DNA of 64,000 nucleotides from contig BSBM01000461.1 in NCBI GenBank assembly GCA_027924585.1, forward strand, positions 5,206,501 through 5,270,500, in the 5' to 3' direction. The position numbers were made by a program, and so were the translations under genes. The DNA is from Larix kaempferi (taxonomy: Eukaryota > Streptophyta > Pinopsida > Pinales > Pinaceae). The notes beneath the pieces were generated by a model. That model was given only the letters and a program-made list of their open reading frames with translations, did not search any database and was not told the origin of the DNA. Shown here one piece after another: positions 1 through 12,164 of the stretch (position 1 is its first letter; every line of letters begins with the position of its first letter).

Positions 1-1
1 T

Positions 2-952
2 ATTACCACCTGGGAGCAAATAAAACAAATTTTCCTTGCTAAATATCAATACTATTGTAGAACTAAGGATAGGAGGGAGGAATTGTTTAAGATGGTCCAA
101 AAATAAGAGGAGAGTTTGGAGGACTTTGTTGAAATAATTTTCTACAATTTGCATAGATCTAGTCACACTGATATTGGGAAGGGTGTCCTTAAAATTATTC
201 TACTACGCGGAATCAGAGAAGACTGCCTGGACATGCTTAATTTATTGGGAAAAGGGGATATCTCAAAATAACCTTTTGAAAATATCATAGACCTATGTCA
301 AAGATACTCTGGGGGATCCTCTAGAACCAACACCCGAGATCAAGATGTCCTCACGAGGGCACAAAAGTTAGCCAGTGCAGGGGCTACTTGGGAAGATATA
401 GGTAATCTTCTTGAAATTTTTAAAAATGACATGATGAGTTCCATTTCCTCGCAGTTGGATATTTTGAGAGAAAAACAGAGGCAAGCATAAGAAGATTTGG
501 CACTATGTGTGTTTTGTGCTAAATGTAGAAAGAAGCACCCATTGAGGGAATTCCCGCTTGATAAGGTGGAGGTATGTGGCTTGTGCGATTTGGAACACAA
601 TACTAAAGAATGCTCTTCACTCCCAAAAGTCAAAGCAGTCCTTCAAGAATCCACCTCGGATGTGGAGCAAGCTTACTTTATCTCACAAAAGAAGCATTGG
701 AAACCTAGTGCTCTAGGTATGAATCCAGATCCCTCATATTTTAATTCTTGGAACAATATGAATAATCAATTTCCTTCACACTATCCCTATCCTAATAATC
801 AATGGAATCCACCTACTCAACCTATAATGCAATATCCTAATCCTTGGATGTCATTGGAAAAACACTCAAACCAACAAGCTCCTTGGTCTCTTGGTTGGAG
901 AAATCCTTATCCAGGAAATCAGTTTCCTCACAATAAAACTCCTCACCCATAG
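2..952 (+). pseudogene. G0 gag remnant (capsid C-terminal part and zinc knuckles)
   Basis: One frame runs from base 2 to the stop at 950-952 with three internal stops, at 104-106, 269-271 and 488-490. Gag packages element RNA into cytoplasmic particles. The first 160 codons resemble the retrotransposon gag domain (start WEQIKQIFLAKY). Near codon 165 there is a cysteine-rich stretch with C-x2-C pairs, ending in a CGLC..H....C knuckle of spacing C-x2-C-x3-H-x4-C, as in Athila-like gags. The C-terminal third is rich in N, P, Q and W. The start of the gene lies outside the window. About 220 bases after the stop (953-1172) hold no usable frame. Confidence 0.8.
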
Positions 953-1172
953 TATTAGCAGCTACTGCTACAACTCCAAAATAATGCCACACCAATTAAT
1001 ACACCACTACGACCCCATCTTCCTGCTCAACCTAACCCTAATCCTAATAATAACCTAACCTTATTCAATTTCCCCTGTCCCTTGCAGTGAATTACACTTA
1101 CGATCAGGGAGGGTAGTGGAACCTATTGTCATTGAGGATGTTCCATCCTCTGTGACCAAAGAGAGAATGAAT

Positions 1173-2237
1173 TAATGATTTGAGAACCCAGTCAGTACAA
1201 AAATACCCATTATTGAGGATGTTGAAACACCTGTTGAGACTACTGCTGAAACACTGCAAAAACACATACTGAAACTCAGCCTACACAATTTTCGAGAGAA
1301 CCCGTCGTATCCTGAACATTTGGCCTTACAGAAGGTAGTTGAACAACCTTGTTTCAATATCTTAGGACAATTGAAGAACCTTTATGTTAATATTCCACTA
1401 TTACAAGCCCTAGACGATGTACCTAACTACACCAAAACGGTTAGGGATCTATGTGTGAAAAATCCAAGAAGGAAGCCTATCGATCCTCCTACAGTTCATG
1501 TAGTGGGGAAATTGTCTGAACTAATGATGGGAAGGACTCCACTGACCAAATATGATGACCCAGGTAATCCCACTATCATAGTATATATTGGGCATACCCA
1601 GATCCCCAACATTTTGATTGATTTAGGTGCAGCGATAAACGTTATGACCCTTGAGACTGTAAAGAAGTTAGGACTCACTAATCTCAAGCCTACCCCTACT
1701 GTACTGGAACTAGATGATAGATATACGATTATACTTGAAGGAATCTTTTATGACTTGGTATTCTCTGTTGAATCATGGGAATAACCTGCAAACTTCCTTG
1801 TTTTACATCCTAAATCACAGCTGAGGGGACACCCATTAATCTTAGGGATACCATGGTTAGCTACAACAGATGCGTGTATTAGCTATAGAGCAGGATCCAT
1901 GACGATTTATGATGGAACTGATATCAAAAGACTTACCTTATATCCTCCATCCCAACCAAGCTCAAATGTTGAAACTTCATTATGGATGGATATGGAGGAA
2001 GAGGAAGGCACTCAGCCATTGCTAATAATTGGGAGAGCCCTGAATTTCAAAAACAAAACTGAAGATGATACTATCAACATTTTTATTAGTGATACAATGT
2101 TTGTCACCAAACACGCATATCAAATCTTGGATAGTACCTTAAGCGAACTGGAACAAGAAGAACTCACCGAACAGACCCTAGTTAGTAATGTTGAAACAAT
2201 TCCATTAATTGAGAACTTAAAAAGTACTCCAGTATAA
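1173..2237 (+). pseudogene. G0 aspartic protease region
   Basis: This frame is shared with the RT downstream. The protease core is near 1614-1660 (ILIDLGAAINVM), where the usual D-S/T-G active-site triplet reads D-L-G. A second typical segment, LILGIPWL, lies near 1835-1860. Retroelement proteases mature the gag-pol polyprotein inside the particle. The frame is broken at 1782-1784 and ends at 2235-2237. The stretch 1900-2237 is an acidic linker between PR and RT. The triplet change and stops mean no activity is expected. The left boundary is approximate. Confidence 0.75.
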
Positions 2238-2939
2238 ATCAAGCCTGGAAAAAACTTGAATATTAATCCTAATCTTGCGCCCGATGAACTAGAACGTCTA
2301 GTTACATTGCTGAAAAAGCATAAGGGGGCCTTTGCGTGGGAGTATACAAACATAAGAGGTATTCCCTCAAGACTGTGTACTCACCACATCTATATCAAAA
2401 ATGATTCCAGGCCAGTATGCCAACCACAACGCAAAATGAACCCAAACTTAAGAGATATTGTGAAGGAAGAGATTCAGAAACTTTTGGAGGCAGGATTCAT
2501 CTATCCTATTTCGGACAACGAGTGGGTTTCCCCACTTGTGATTGTACCTAATAAAAATGGGAAGAGGTGATTTTATGTAGACTATAGAGAATTGAACAAG
2601 GCAACATAAAAAGATAATTTCCCTTTACCATTTATCGATCAGGTTTTGGATACCTTGTCTGGAAAAATATTATTTTCCTTTCTGGATGGTTTTAGCGGAT
2701 ATAATCAGATCCAGATCGCCCTTGAAGATCAAGATAAAACCAATTTCACTTGTCCTTGGGGCACCTTTTCATATAGGGTGCTTCCTTTTGGGTTATGTAA
2801 TGCACCAGCTACATTTCAACGAGCTGTAACAAGAATCTTTTATGAAATGGTCAATGATTGCATAGAGATATTTATGGATGATTTTACTATGTATGGTAGT
2901 AGTTTTGACGAAGCCTTAACAAATTTGGAAAAGTTTTAG
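2238..2939 (+). pseudogene. G0 reverse transcriptase
   Basis: The frame continues from the protease. Visible RT blocks in order are the fingers entry (RKMNPNLRDIVKEEIQKLL), the catalytic block FLDGFSGYNQIQIA, PFGLCNAPATFQR, and FMDDF at 2871-2885 with both catalytic aspartates kept. Stops at 2568-2570 and 2607-2609 fall in the fingers region, and the frame is lost after 2937-2939. The enzyme would copy the element RNA into cDNA from a tRNA primer. The LCNAP and FMDDF spelling matches Athila-like rather than chromovirus RTs. Confidence 0.85.
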
Positions 2940-3655
2940 AATCTAGTAAATAGACCCACCTATCCCTGAGTATTGAAAAGTGCCACATGATGATGAGTGG
3001 GGGTATAGTTCTTGGGCATTTTATCTCTACTGTAGGAATCCAGGTAGATCTAGCTAAAATTATGGTAATTGTGAACATTCCTATAGTCCTGGAACGCAGA
3101 AAGAGGTACGTAGTTTTCTTGGACATGCAGGTTACTATAGACGATTCAAACATTTTTCTAAATTAGCATCTCCTCTATTCACTTTGTTAATGAATGATGC
3201 ACAATTTAATTGGACAGATGCATGCCAGACAACGTTTACAGAACTAAAGAGAAGCTTGTCCACAACACCCATTTTAAGAGGGCCTAATTGGGCCTTTCCT
3301 TTCACATTTCTTCTAATGCTTTGGATACTGCTATTGGAGCAGTGTTGGAACAATAAGAAGGCCATAGCCCATATGCTATCTATTATGTTAGTAAGAATTT
3401 GGCCCCTGCTGAACTAAACTACACAGTGACAGAAAAATAATTCCTTGCTATTGTTGATTCCATTAATAAGTTCAGACATTATATCACTAGGTATTATACT
3501 TTCGTGCATATTGATCACTCAACTATTAAATATTTAATGAATAAACCTGTTAGTAATGCTCGAGTGACTAGGTGGTTGCTGCTACTACAAGAATTTGATA
3601 TTACTATTATTGATAGACTAGGTAAAGAAAATGTTGTTGCTGACTTCCTTTCTTG
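2940..3655 (+). pseudogene. G0 RT thumb/connection and RNase H remnant
   Basis: The protein signal continues through at least three frames. A GHFIS segment (near 3016) is followed by the block SPLFTLLM and ACQTTFTELKRSL at 3170-3260, then an RNase H part near 3440-3650 with KFRHYI, DHSTIKYLMNKP and RLGKENVVADFLS. RNase H removes the RNA template during cDNA synthesis. Frame changes near 2940, 3120 and 3300 plus stop codons make it non-functional. Boundaries are approximate because they were read by eye. Confidence 0.75.
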
Positions 3656-5115
3656 ACTAACTAATAATGATGATAATTCACCAGTCGAGGATTCTTTTCC
3701 TGATGAGCATTTGTTCACAATCTCAACACACTCCCCATGGTATGTAGATTTCGCTAATTATTTGGTTGCAGGTAAGCTTCCAGCGCAATTATCAAAAAGA
3801 GAAACAAGAAGCATCGTACAACAGAGTGATAGATACTGTTGGATAGAAGGACATATCTTTTACACAGGACCAGATTTGGAAATTAGACGATGTGTGAGAG
3901 AACATGAGATTCACAGTATCCTGAAAGCATGCCATGATGAGCCCTATGGGGGGAATTTTTCTGATAAGAGAACTCGTCATAAGGTATTGAGAATGGGATA
4001 TTTTTGGCCAACCGTGTTCAAGGATGTAAAGAAATATATTCAAGCCAGTGACAACTTCCATAGGATTGGTCAACCAAACAAATTGGATGAAATGTCGCTT
4101 CAGCCACAGTTAGTGGTTGAACCTTTTTACAGGTGGGATCTGGATTTTGTAGGGCCTATCAACCCTCCTTCAAAACAAAAAAATTATATCTTGGTTTGAA
4201 CAGAATATATGACCAAGCGGTTGGAGGTTGTGGCTCTGGTAAGAGCCAATGATCAAACTATGATAGATTTATTATATGAGGAGATCTTCACCCACTTTGG
4301 GGTACCCAAATAAATAGTAACAGACGGAGGATCACAGTTTGTGTCCCGTAATATTGAAACCCTATTGCAGAAATATCATATTCAGCATCAGATAACTTAA
4401 CCATATCATCCACAAGACAATGGTCAGGTGGAAAGTGCTAATAAGGTAATTGAGGCTATCCTTACAAAGACAGTGAAGAGTCACCGCAAAGATTGGGCTG
4501 AGAGACTTCTAGAAGCATTATGGGCATATCGTACTACATGGCGCAACATTATAGGTTTCTCCCCATATGAACCGGTATACAAGAAGAACGTTGTCTTTCC
4601 TATTGAATTTGAGGTCAAAACTATGAAGAAAGCTATATAATCAAATCTGGACTTAACGGAGGATCAGAGGAACCGGTTGAATCAATTAAATGAATTAGAT
4701 GCGAAGCGTACATCTGTTGTACATCAGAAAACATTAATTCAACATCAGTGCTCCAAATGGCATGACAAGTTCATAAAAATAAAGTATTTTGCGAAGGAGA
4801 TTAAGATTTATTATATGATTCATGGTTCAAGAATAATTTTAAGGGAAATTACGTACAAGATGGCTGGGACCCTGCAGAATAGACAAGGTGTTCGACAATG
4901 GAACCATCCCCTTGATCACTATCGACCAAAATCAGACACCTTTATTTGCTAATGGTCACTGGCTACAACTTTATCATAAACCTATTTCAAAGGATGTGTT
5001 CATTTCCCGTGCTGTAGCTGATCCAAATTGTCAACTGATACAGGAACAGGGGTTTTCCCCTGTTTATGAGAATCTTTATAATCTACTGCAATTCCACACA
5101 GAAAATTGTATATAA
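3656..5115 (+). pseudogene. G0 integrase
   Basis: An N-terminal HHCC-like zinc region lies at about 3900-4070, but its second histidine (GGN for GGH) and the cysteine pair (ASDNFHRIG for CDxCQRxG) are lost. The D,D-35-E core is readable: D in WDLDFVGPI (about 4140), D in IVTDGGSQF (about 4320) and E in NGQVESANK (about 4430). Stops lie at 4197-4199, near 4312 and near 4398. A frameshift between about 4780 and 4890 separates the core from the C-terminal part, which ends at 5113-5115. Integrase would insert the cDNA into the host chromosome. Confidence 0.8.
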
Positions 5116-6203
5116 ATAAATCATTTTTTTAAAGCTTTGAATGGTTTGTTTTTTGAGAATTGTGTACAGGAATACGCGTGAAGGTTCAGTCGGAGGGAAG
5201 CAGTCACATTGGGCCAAGCGATTGTGAAAATTATGGATGAACCTTCTCAAAATTGGATGACTCCCTGTAAAGAAAAGTGAATAGAATTCCAGACCTCTAT
5301 CAAAAATCCATCAATCTACCCATATTTTCACCAAAATTCCATCTAATTTTTGCGTTGAAACTCCGCCAAATTTTCCATTTCTTTTCATTGAAACTCCACT
5401 AATATTTCGGCTGAAAATCCACCAAAATTTCTATTTTCCGCTGAAAATCCACCAAATTGTCCATTTCTTTTCGCCGAAACTCTGCTAATTTTCGGCTGAA
5501 ACTTCGCCAATGTTTCCACTTTTGGCTGAAACTCCACCAAATATTTCGGCTGAAACTCTGCCAACATTTTCGCTAAATTTCCCCAAATTTCTACCATAAC
5601 TCCAGTGGATTTTCGCCCAAGCCTTTTTGCTTCTTGACAAAATTCTGCTAAAATCCCACCACCCTGCTACAGTTCCCAAGAAGAATGCAAAGAGTCCATC
5701 TATAGTCCACGCATCCTTACAATTTATGCCAATGTGGACATATTTAACCTGCTCATTGGACGAAGGATAACTCCTTTTATGAAGGCACGCGTGTAATTAT
5801 GTTCCTATCAATTGATTTGACAATGAAAGGAATCCACCTTGGAAAGATGACGGTTCAACACGACAATGAAAAGGTACGAGTTATGACTATAGGAATGATT
5901 AAGCATGAATTGATATTGAAATAATGATTATACCTTGTCTTTTCGTCCCCGTAAGCAGCTCGTAACCAATCAACCTATAAGGGAAACATGTCAAATACCT
6001 CACCCATACTTATTAAATGACCGTCATTCCACCCAATCCGTGCGATAATCTGTTAAACTATCTTATTCCTTAACTGCGCCAGCCTTATAAAAATACCCAC
6101 ACGAACCCCGACTATCCATCAATTGTCCTTGAATGCTGTGACTTCAACGTTTGAAACTGGTAGCTGTTTCATTCGCCATTAGAGCTTGTGGAAGAGAATC
6201 ATT
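5116..6203 (+). other. G0 spacer between pol and the extra ORF
   Basis: No convincing coding frame is visible here. The block 5338-5640 is a degenerate minisatellite (separate entry). A TATA-like string (TATAAAAATA at 6086-6095) lies 118 bp before the ATG of the extra ORF, so an internal promoter or spliced leader for that ORF is possible. That is inference only. Confidence 0.55.
5338..5640 (+). repeat. Degenerate ~30-bp tandem repeat in the G0 spacer
   Basis: The words GCTGAAACTC / GCCGAAACTC and CCACCAAAT recur about every 25-35 bp, with variable ends. Minus-strand open frames across it (rich in AEFQPK and GFSAE) are a product of the repeat and not a gene. Confidence 0.7.
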
Positions 6204-7288
6204 ATGGGTTTTCCAGTAATATATGATCCCAAAAACATAGATGCTCTGCGTAGAAATGGAGAAGCTTTCGTTATCTTTGAGGAAGCCGGATGGATAGAAT
6301 ATTTTTAGAGATTAAATGGCTTGCACGAAGAGATAACACTCCAATTTGCTATGAACTTGACCGAAGCCCATTCATAAATTAGAGGGTTGAGGATAGACAT
6401 CTCAGAGGTGGCTTTGGAAGAGGTGACAGGGTTACCTAGAACTGGAAGGATATGGTTTTTCCGAAAGAGGCACAATTCGACTGCAATAGAGGAATTTCTT
6501 ACAGCAAGAGAGAATGTTCAACCGAGGTCCAAAGAAACAACATTGGAAACACTGCCAAGGCCTTGGGACTAGGTTGCAATCTTCTTAAATAAATATGTCA
6601 CCTGTGAGGGAAGGTATTGAGTTGTTTATACTTATGATTTTTTTCTACTTTCTCTTTTGCGCCATGGTAGTCTGCTTAATATGCCATATTATCTTTTAAG
6701 AACCCTACAGAACATGTCCCATTATATGAAAACGTCTCGGAATCCATTATCCTCTATTACAAACCATCATTATCAAATTGTTAGTTCTAAGATCCTTAGC
6801 ACATGGAAATCAAACATGGGAACAATTTATTGTTGGGGCTAGGGTAAACCAGGGACCTGCAGTGGAAGTAATAGGTATTGAGCAAGGGGATGACGAGCGG
6901 GGATCCTTAGAATTGGTTGGAGGGAGGGATAGAACATTAGAAGAGTTGTAAAATGTTCAGGGGGGAAATTTAGGGGGAGCTGCAACAGTAGAAAACCCTT
7001 TGGAAGAGGCGACTACGGTGGCAGTTGCGGCAGAAGAAACTGTAATATTAGTAGCTGCGGCAGTAGAAGTTAAAACTGGAGTAGTTGTAGAAGTTACAAC
7101 CATGGAAACTATAGTTGCGGAAGCTGCAATAGGAGAAGAAGCTACAATGGCAGTAGAATTACAAGGATTAAACCCTCAGGGTCTGAGCGGGAGCCTAGTG
7201 CATCAAACAGAATATCATGCAGAGGCAATGAGGGAAGGAAATGTGGAAATTTTGAACATTGAATATTCTCCTGAAATAGGGGGAACTA
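6204..7288 (+). pseudogene. G0 extra ORF, part 1 (unknown function)
   Basis: An ATG at 6204 opens a frame that reads MGFPVIYDPKNIDALRRNG and continues to 6572 with stops at 6306-6308, near 6375 and at 6570-6572. After a frame change around 6600-6780 the protein signal runs on to 7288 with one stop near 6950. The first 120 residues include LEEVTGLPRTGRIWF. A middle part reads MPYYLLRTLQNM. The last 110 codons are low-complexity, dominated by V, A, E and T. Similar proteins follow pol in Athila-like elements, where they are called env-like, but I see no signal peptide or clear membrane segment and do not assign a function. C1 splits the frame at 7288. Confidence 0.6.
7284..7288 (+). repeat. Target site duplication of C1, left copy (AACTA)
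   Basis: AACTA precedes the C1 5' LTR and recurs at 14052-14056 directly after its 3' LTR. Confidence 0.95.
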
Positions 7289-7919
7289 TTTTTATGTATT
7301 TGTAACTTCAGAATATATTCACTTGTATATTTTATTTGTACTTTATTGTATCCCCAATGGAGATGTATTATTCCTCCGATTGGAAGTGTCATCAGTTGTA
7401 CTTGCAAGTGTCACAAGCTATATTGTAAGTGTTGTAACTTATACTTGATGGGTTATTAGACCACCTTGATGGGGTCAGCCCTGTATGAGTCATGTGGGTC
7501 AAAGAGTTATTATACCACCCTAGAGGGGTTGGCCCAGTCAGCATTATGTTAAGTGGTTAAGTTGGGGCTGAACTAGTTAGAGTTAAAAGACAAGTCAAGT
7601 TAGTGTATAAATAGAGAGTGTGTCTCTCTCATTTTACACATTCTATTATTCACTCACATCGCATTAGTGAGAGAGAGGAGGAGTGCGCAAAAGTGGAGGA
7701 GGAGCATGTTTCTGAAGTTATCTATCTCTTGGGTTTGATCATGGTGATCCTTGTATTGATGCTTATTCTATCTCTGAGGAAGTTGCAGGGTTTTTCACCT
7801 TCTTGGTTTTCCCTAGTGAAATGTTTTGTGTCTCTTGTCTCTTATGCTTGATATGTTGTACATGCTATTCGTTCAGTTAAGATCCTAGATCTATTGAATT
7901 AAATGATGAAAAATTAACA
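7289..7919 (+). repeat. C1 5' LTR
   Basis: It ends in AACA at 7919. The first bases are TTTTTATG where the 3' copy has TGTTGATG, so the TG terminus is mutated here. A TATA box (TATAAATAG) lies at 7606-7614, and transcription should start about 30 bp downstream. Length equals the 3' copy. Confidence 0.93.
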
Positions 7920-7931
7920 TGGTATCAAACC
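7920..7931 (+). promoter_or_regulatory. C1 primer binding site
   Basis: TGGTATCAAACC directly abuts the LTR. It resembles the initiator tRNA-Met site TGGTATCAGAGC, with two changes. Confidence 0.85.
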
Positions 7932-9108
7932 TATCTTGAAGGAAGGCATGGTATGGCATTTATGAGACTTGTTGCACTTGCGACAAATTGGAAGCTAGGG
8001 CTTGATATAGAAAAAACCAGTCATCGTGGAACCTTCACTATAAATCCCTTTTGGAAAAGGTTTAGGTTCTGAAACTTCTATAGGTCGTAGATAACATCCC
8101 CATGTACCTTGTGTCTGAAGCACAGCATCCGATACATTGTACTTTATGACTTATGATATGTACAAGTTAGGGTTTCGGCCTCTTCCAGATCTCAGTCATA
8201 AATTGGTGACCTAGGAAAAAAGGTCACAACTTGGGCTAGGAATATCCAAATGAAATTATATAAAAAGGGACAGTAAGATCATAGACTCTTCTTTTCTCAG
8301 GTAAGTTGTTTAGAGGCCGAAGTTGAACCAGTGACACATGGCATGCCGTACAAGTTCGCTCTTCTGTTTTATCCCATAAAAAGGTCACGTTGTGACACTT
8401 GGAATAACTCTCTCTCAAAGAATCCAATTGAGGTCTGACCTATGAGGTTGGAAATATGAAAGGTCATGCTACCATAAGACAAAGTTTCAGACCCTTTGGA
8501 TTCGTAATTTCAAAGATGCATCAGAAACAATCAGGTGCATATTTTTGTCAAAACAGAATTGGATTCTGAGCACCTTCATTCTTGACTTGTCACTGTTGTG
8601 GGGATTTAGGGCTTTGGATAAAGTTGGAATTTTTGGAATCGGAGTCCACGGCTGAATGCTCCTCATCAAAATCAAAATTTAGAGACCAAGATCAATTTTT
8701 TTGGTTGGGCAGAAGGTCGGGCTTGATCAAACCCTAGTTCATGATTTTGATCGGAAAGGTGGAAGATTAGGGCTTTTGCAAAAGTTGGAATTTTTGAAAT
8801 CTGTGACCACGGTTGGAAGCTCCTCAGAAAAATAAAAGTTTAGAACACAAGATCAAACCTTTTGGATGGGAAGAAGACCAGGATTTATCAAACCCTAGTT
8901 CGGGATCCTGTCTAGAAGATCTGAAAGTTTCAAAGGCAATTTTGAGGGGTCAAATTTTGCAGTTTCCAAAATTGAAGTATACTAGCTTGATCAGCTCAGC
9001 AAGGCACATCTTTCCATCCATTTAGAAGTTTGAAATTCAAAATTTGAATTTTTAGGGTTTCTCTGACAAACCCTAATCCAGCTCCAGATCCAGTCTCAAC
9101 AAATCAAA
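7932..9108 (+). other. C1 untranslated leader
   Basis: No supported ORF is present. The region 8600-8910 holds an imperfect direct duplication of about 150 bp: the segment starting at the GGGCTTTGGATAAAGTTGG block recurs near 8770. Telo-box motifs (AAACCCTA) lie at 8729, 8890 and 9068, and the last forms a hairpin (separate entry). The leader is related to those of C2 and C3. Confidence 0.7.
9052..9076 (+). promoter_or_regulatory. Leader hairpin with telomere-motif stem (C1)
   Basis: TTAGGGTTT (9052-9060), a 7-nt loop, then AAACCCTAA (9068-9076) form a perfect 9-bp stem. The same hairpin with a 7-nt loop is found in C2 and C3 at the same place, just upstream of gag. Confidence 0.65.
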
Positions 9109-9249
9109 GTAGATTGGGTTAATCGTAGAAGAAAATGAATTGGACACCTGCACAAGTGAAGAAGTTCCAGTTCCATAGCGAGATGAGGCTAAGGCCTTAC
9201 ATAAGAATGCTACAAGCAATCTCGACTGGTATGACTTGAGGAGACACAG
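9109..9249 (+). pseudogene. C1 gag stub
   Basis: About 35 codons match the N-terminal part of the C2 gag (WIGLIVEENELD, then DEAKALHKN), with a stop after the EEVPVP segment. After LHK the sequence departs from gag, reaches WYDLRRHR, and enters the intron-like module at GTATGT (9250). The rest of gag, the zinc knuckle and PR are missing. C3 has the same truncation point, so the loss probably predates both insertions. Confidence 0.65.
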
Positions 9250-10639
9250 GTATGTTCATTATTAAGTTTATGATATGTTTGTCTTCATACTATTTAGGTT
9301 AGTACAATCTTGATTAATGTTAGACTTGTCTTATCATCCTAGTAAAAGTATGAATGCATGTGAATGATAGAATACATTCATTGATTAGGGTTATGACACT
9401 TATGATTGTACTAATGCATTGTGGTGTTGTATGAGGATGATATTGTCCGCTAGCATGAAAGGTACATCAAGAAAGAAAAATCAAGTTCTATATCAAGAAC
9501 ATATGACCATGGTGAAATGAAGACAAAGACTCATCCATAGTCATGGATCACATAGAAGCTCTACTTACGAGGTATGTATAATTTTGGTTCTACAATGGTT
9601 AACTTATGAGTTATGCAAGTTACTAGCACAAGTCTTTGAAGAAGAACAAAAAGACATTATATGGGTATGTTAGACACAACTCGCAAGCATGATAATCTAG
9701 GTATGTTTTTTCTATATCAAGTTAGAATCCTTGTGTTAGGATCTTATACTTTTCTATGAATGATAATGATTATTCTTGAAGTTAGAAGTTTAAGTAATCA
9801 ACAGTTTATGCATATTATGTTTCTTACTTTGATTGATGATATGACTAACCAGAAGAGTCCTGTGGCCAATAAGAATATGCATGAGTAATAGAAGTGCTCC
9901 CTTAAACCTTGAATACTAATGCTTGTGATAAACTACCTGTGTGTGAAATGCTCATGACGATAGATGTTAAGAGTATTTAGGATCATAATGTTTTGATAGT
10001 ATTGAGATTATACTAATATATGTATGGTTATGTATGATATCTTGAGGATAACAAAATGATGACACTAGCACACACTTAAGCATGCATAGTGGTCCAAGAT
10101 GGATATAAGTTCAAGGATAGGTAATCCTGGAAGCAAAGATCAAGAGGCAACACACTCGAGTAGTTCCTGCAAGGAAGCAAAGATTGAGAGGGAGTCCACC
10201 CTACAACCAAACAAAGATAAGTATTTTATTGTCATTTCTTGTATATATGATTGCTTAAATGATGTTGTCCAGTCATGTACATACTTATGTTCCTAGATTT
10301 AGGATATGTATTATGCATACTAGAAAAGTTGCATTAATGAACAAGATACTACTAATATGCAAGCAATGGGTAAGTGGCCTATGGTACTGTACAACATTCC
10401 ATTGCTACTTATCTAGAATGAAACCTCTTTGCTAACATGTTGAGAGTTGTGCACACTCTTAACAAATGTTCTGGTAGAGATGGAAGGCATCTAGAAAGTT
10501 ATGGGATATGGATAAATGTTGTATTGAAACATTGGCTAAGATAATTGCATGACTGTATAACATGTGTCTTTATGCATAAGAATGTGTTTTTGAAAAACTA
10601 TGAGAAGTTTCTAATCATGCAATTGAAATTAAGTTGTAG
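9250..10639 (+). other. C1 intron-like module in place of PR/integrase
   Basis: This AT-rich stretch has no long ORF. Splice-donor-like GTATGT follows AG at 9250 and 9572 and recurs near 9662 and 9700. Acceptor-like AAG and TAG ends lie at 9461 and 10639, the latter just before the RT resumes. Parts align with the same interval in C2 (16994-18092) and C3 (49674-50946), for example the block around 10386-10560. The origin is unknown: true introns, captured host DNA, or decayed element sequence. Confidence 0.55.
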
Positions 10640-11160
10640 GAAAGATCATGTACAATCACCTACAAAAGAAGGACTACAACATTTGTTCCAACAACGAAGC
10701 TATCTATTGAAGATATTGAAGAATCTGAAGTTCCCAGGATTCGGGATGCAGTAATGAAAGGATGCCATGGCTAAGGAATACCAGTCAATCATGAAGAATG
10801 ATGTTTGGGATGTGGTCCCAAGACCAAAAGGGAAGTCTGTGGTGACTTCTAAGTGGATCTATAAGATCAATCATGTTGCATATGGAAGCATAGAGAAATA
10901 CAAAGCGAGTTTTGTAGCTCGTGGCTTCTCCCAAAAAGAGGGAATAGACTATGAAGAGACTTTTTCTCCTATAGCCAGATACAATTCCATCATAACAATA
11001 CTTTCTCTGGCTACAATGATGAAGTGGAAGATACACCATATGGATGTCAAGACAACTTTCTTGAATGGTGTAGTTGAAGAAGAAGTGTATGTGGAATAGC
11101 CACTCTTGTGTGTAGATTGAAGAAAGCCTTTTATAGCTTGAAGCAAGATCCTAGGACTTT
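10640..11160 (+). pseudogene. C1 reverse transcriptase, N-terminal part
   Basis: The RT entry (KLSIEDIEESEVPRI) appears near 10695-10740. It is followed, with a frame change, by a clear copia RT frame at 10767-11099: MAKEYQSIMKNDVWDVV, then FVARGFSQKEGIDYEETFSP, then MDVKTTFLNGVVEEEVYVE. A stop sits at 11097-11099. After LKKAFYSLKQDPR (near 11150) the sequence jumps to a block that in C2 lies well past the YVDD motif. Relative to C2 and to the family, the RT catalytic block including YVDD is deleted at about 11150-11163. Confidence 0.85.
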
Positions 11161-12033
11161 GGGATGATGCACTAATTTCTAGGCATGGAGGTGTGGCAGA
11201 GTGCAGATGAAATCTTCCTTGGACAAGGGAAGTATGTAGTAGAGATCCTAAAGCGATCCAGGATGATGGACTACAAGGCCATAACCACACCTATGGCATC
11301 GAACCTGAAGCTTCTATGAGATGTTTCATCTGATCTGGTTGATGTCACGGTGTATCGTTAGATGATTGGGTCCTTGATGTACCTAACGAACACAAGACCA
11401 GATATTTGCTTTGTGGTGAACACATTGAGCCAGTTCCTGACGGATCCTAGAGGTGTTCACCTGGTTGTTGTAAAGCATATTCTGAGGTACCTGAAGGGTA
11501 CAATTGATTATGGGATCAAGTATGATGCGAATCAAAATTTTAACCTGGAGTTTTATGTTGATTCAGTTTGGGCAGGCAGTGCTACAGATAGGAAGAGCAC
11601 TTCTGGGTGTTGCTTCAGTATGGGATCAGGTGCGATCTCTTGGTTTAGCAGGAAGTAGTCCTGCGTAGCACTGCGTATAGCCAAAGCAGAGTATGTCGCA
11701 GCTTGTTTGGCTAGTTGTGAGGTAGTATGGCTAAGGAAGCTACTGTCTGAGTTATTTAATCTCCTGTTGGATGCTACCTGTATCTATTATGGCAACTAGA
11801 GTTGTGTGAAGTTGTCAGAGAACCTGGTCTTCCATGACAGGTCGAAGCACATTGAGATCAAATATCACTATATCAGGCATATGGTGCAGAGAGGAGCAGT
11901 GAAGCACCTGTATGTTGCGATGGATGAGCAGTTTTCATATCTATTGACGAAACCACTAGCCAGAGTGAATTTTGAGTACTTCAGAGAGAGGCTTGGTGTT
12001 CTTCAGATTGAAGACACTTCGAGGAAGAAGTGA
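11161..12033 (+). pseudogene. C1 RT C-terminus and RNase H
   Basis: The conserved chain after the deletion includes FLGMEVWQ-like and LGQGKYVV-like segments (read with frame changes at 11161-11340). From 11362 a single frame runs to the stop at 12031-12033 with internal stops at 11656-11658 and near 11798. Typical copia blocks are MIGSLMYLTNTRPDICF, HILRYLKGT, DRKSTSGCCFSMGSGAISWF, KHIEIKYHYIR and FEYFRERLGVLQI. The RNase H domain would degrade template RNA. The usual DSDWAG reads DSVWAG here. Confidence 0.85.
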
Positions 12034-12164
12034 TCGGACACATTTGTAGGATCCATTCCAAGCATTGTGAGAGGAGGATCCTTCCCATGGCTGTGGATGT
12101 AAGCGCTGTGTGATGAGCATCAGGACGATACTCCAGTTACTGCTTTGTATATGAATCATTTGGA
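12034..12164 (+). other. C1 spacer after RNase H
   Basis: A short untranslated stretch between the RNase H stop and the first tandem array. It is similar to C2 19592-19690. Confidence 0.5.

Noticed and set aside
5385-5679. Minus-strand repeats AEFQPK/GFSAE as a protein
   Set aside because: They mirror the degenerate ~30-bp tandem repeat of the G0 spacer.
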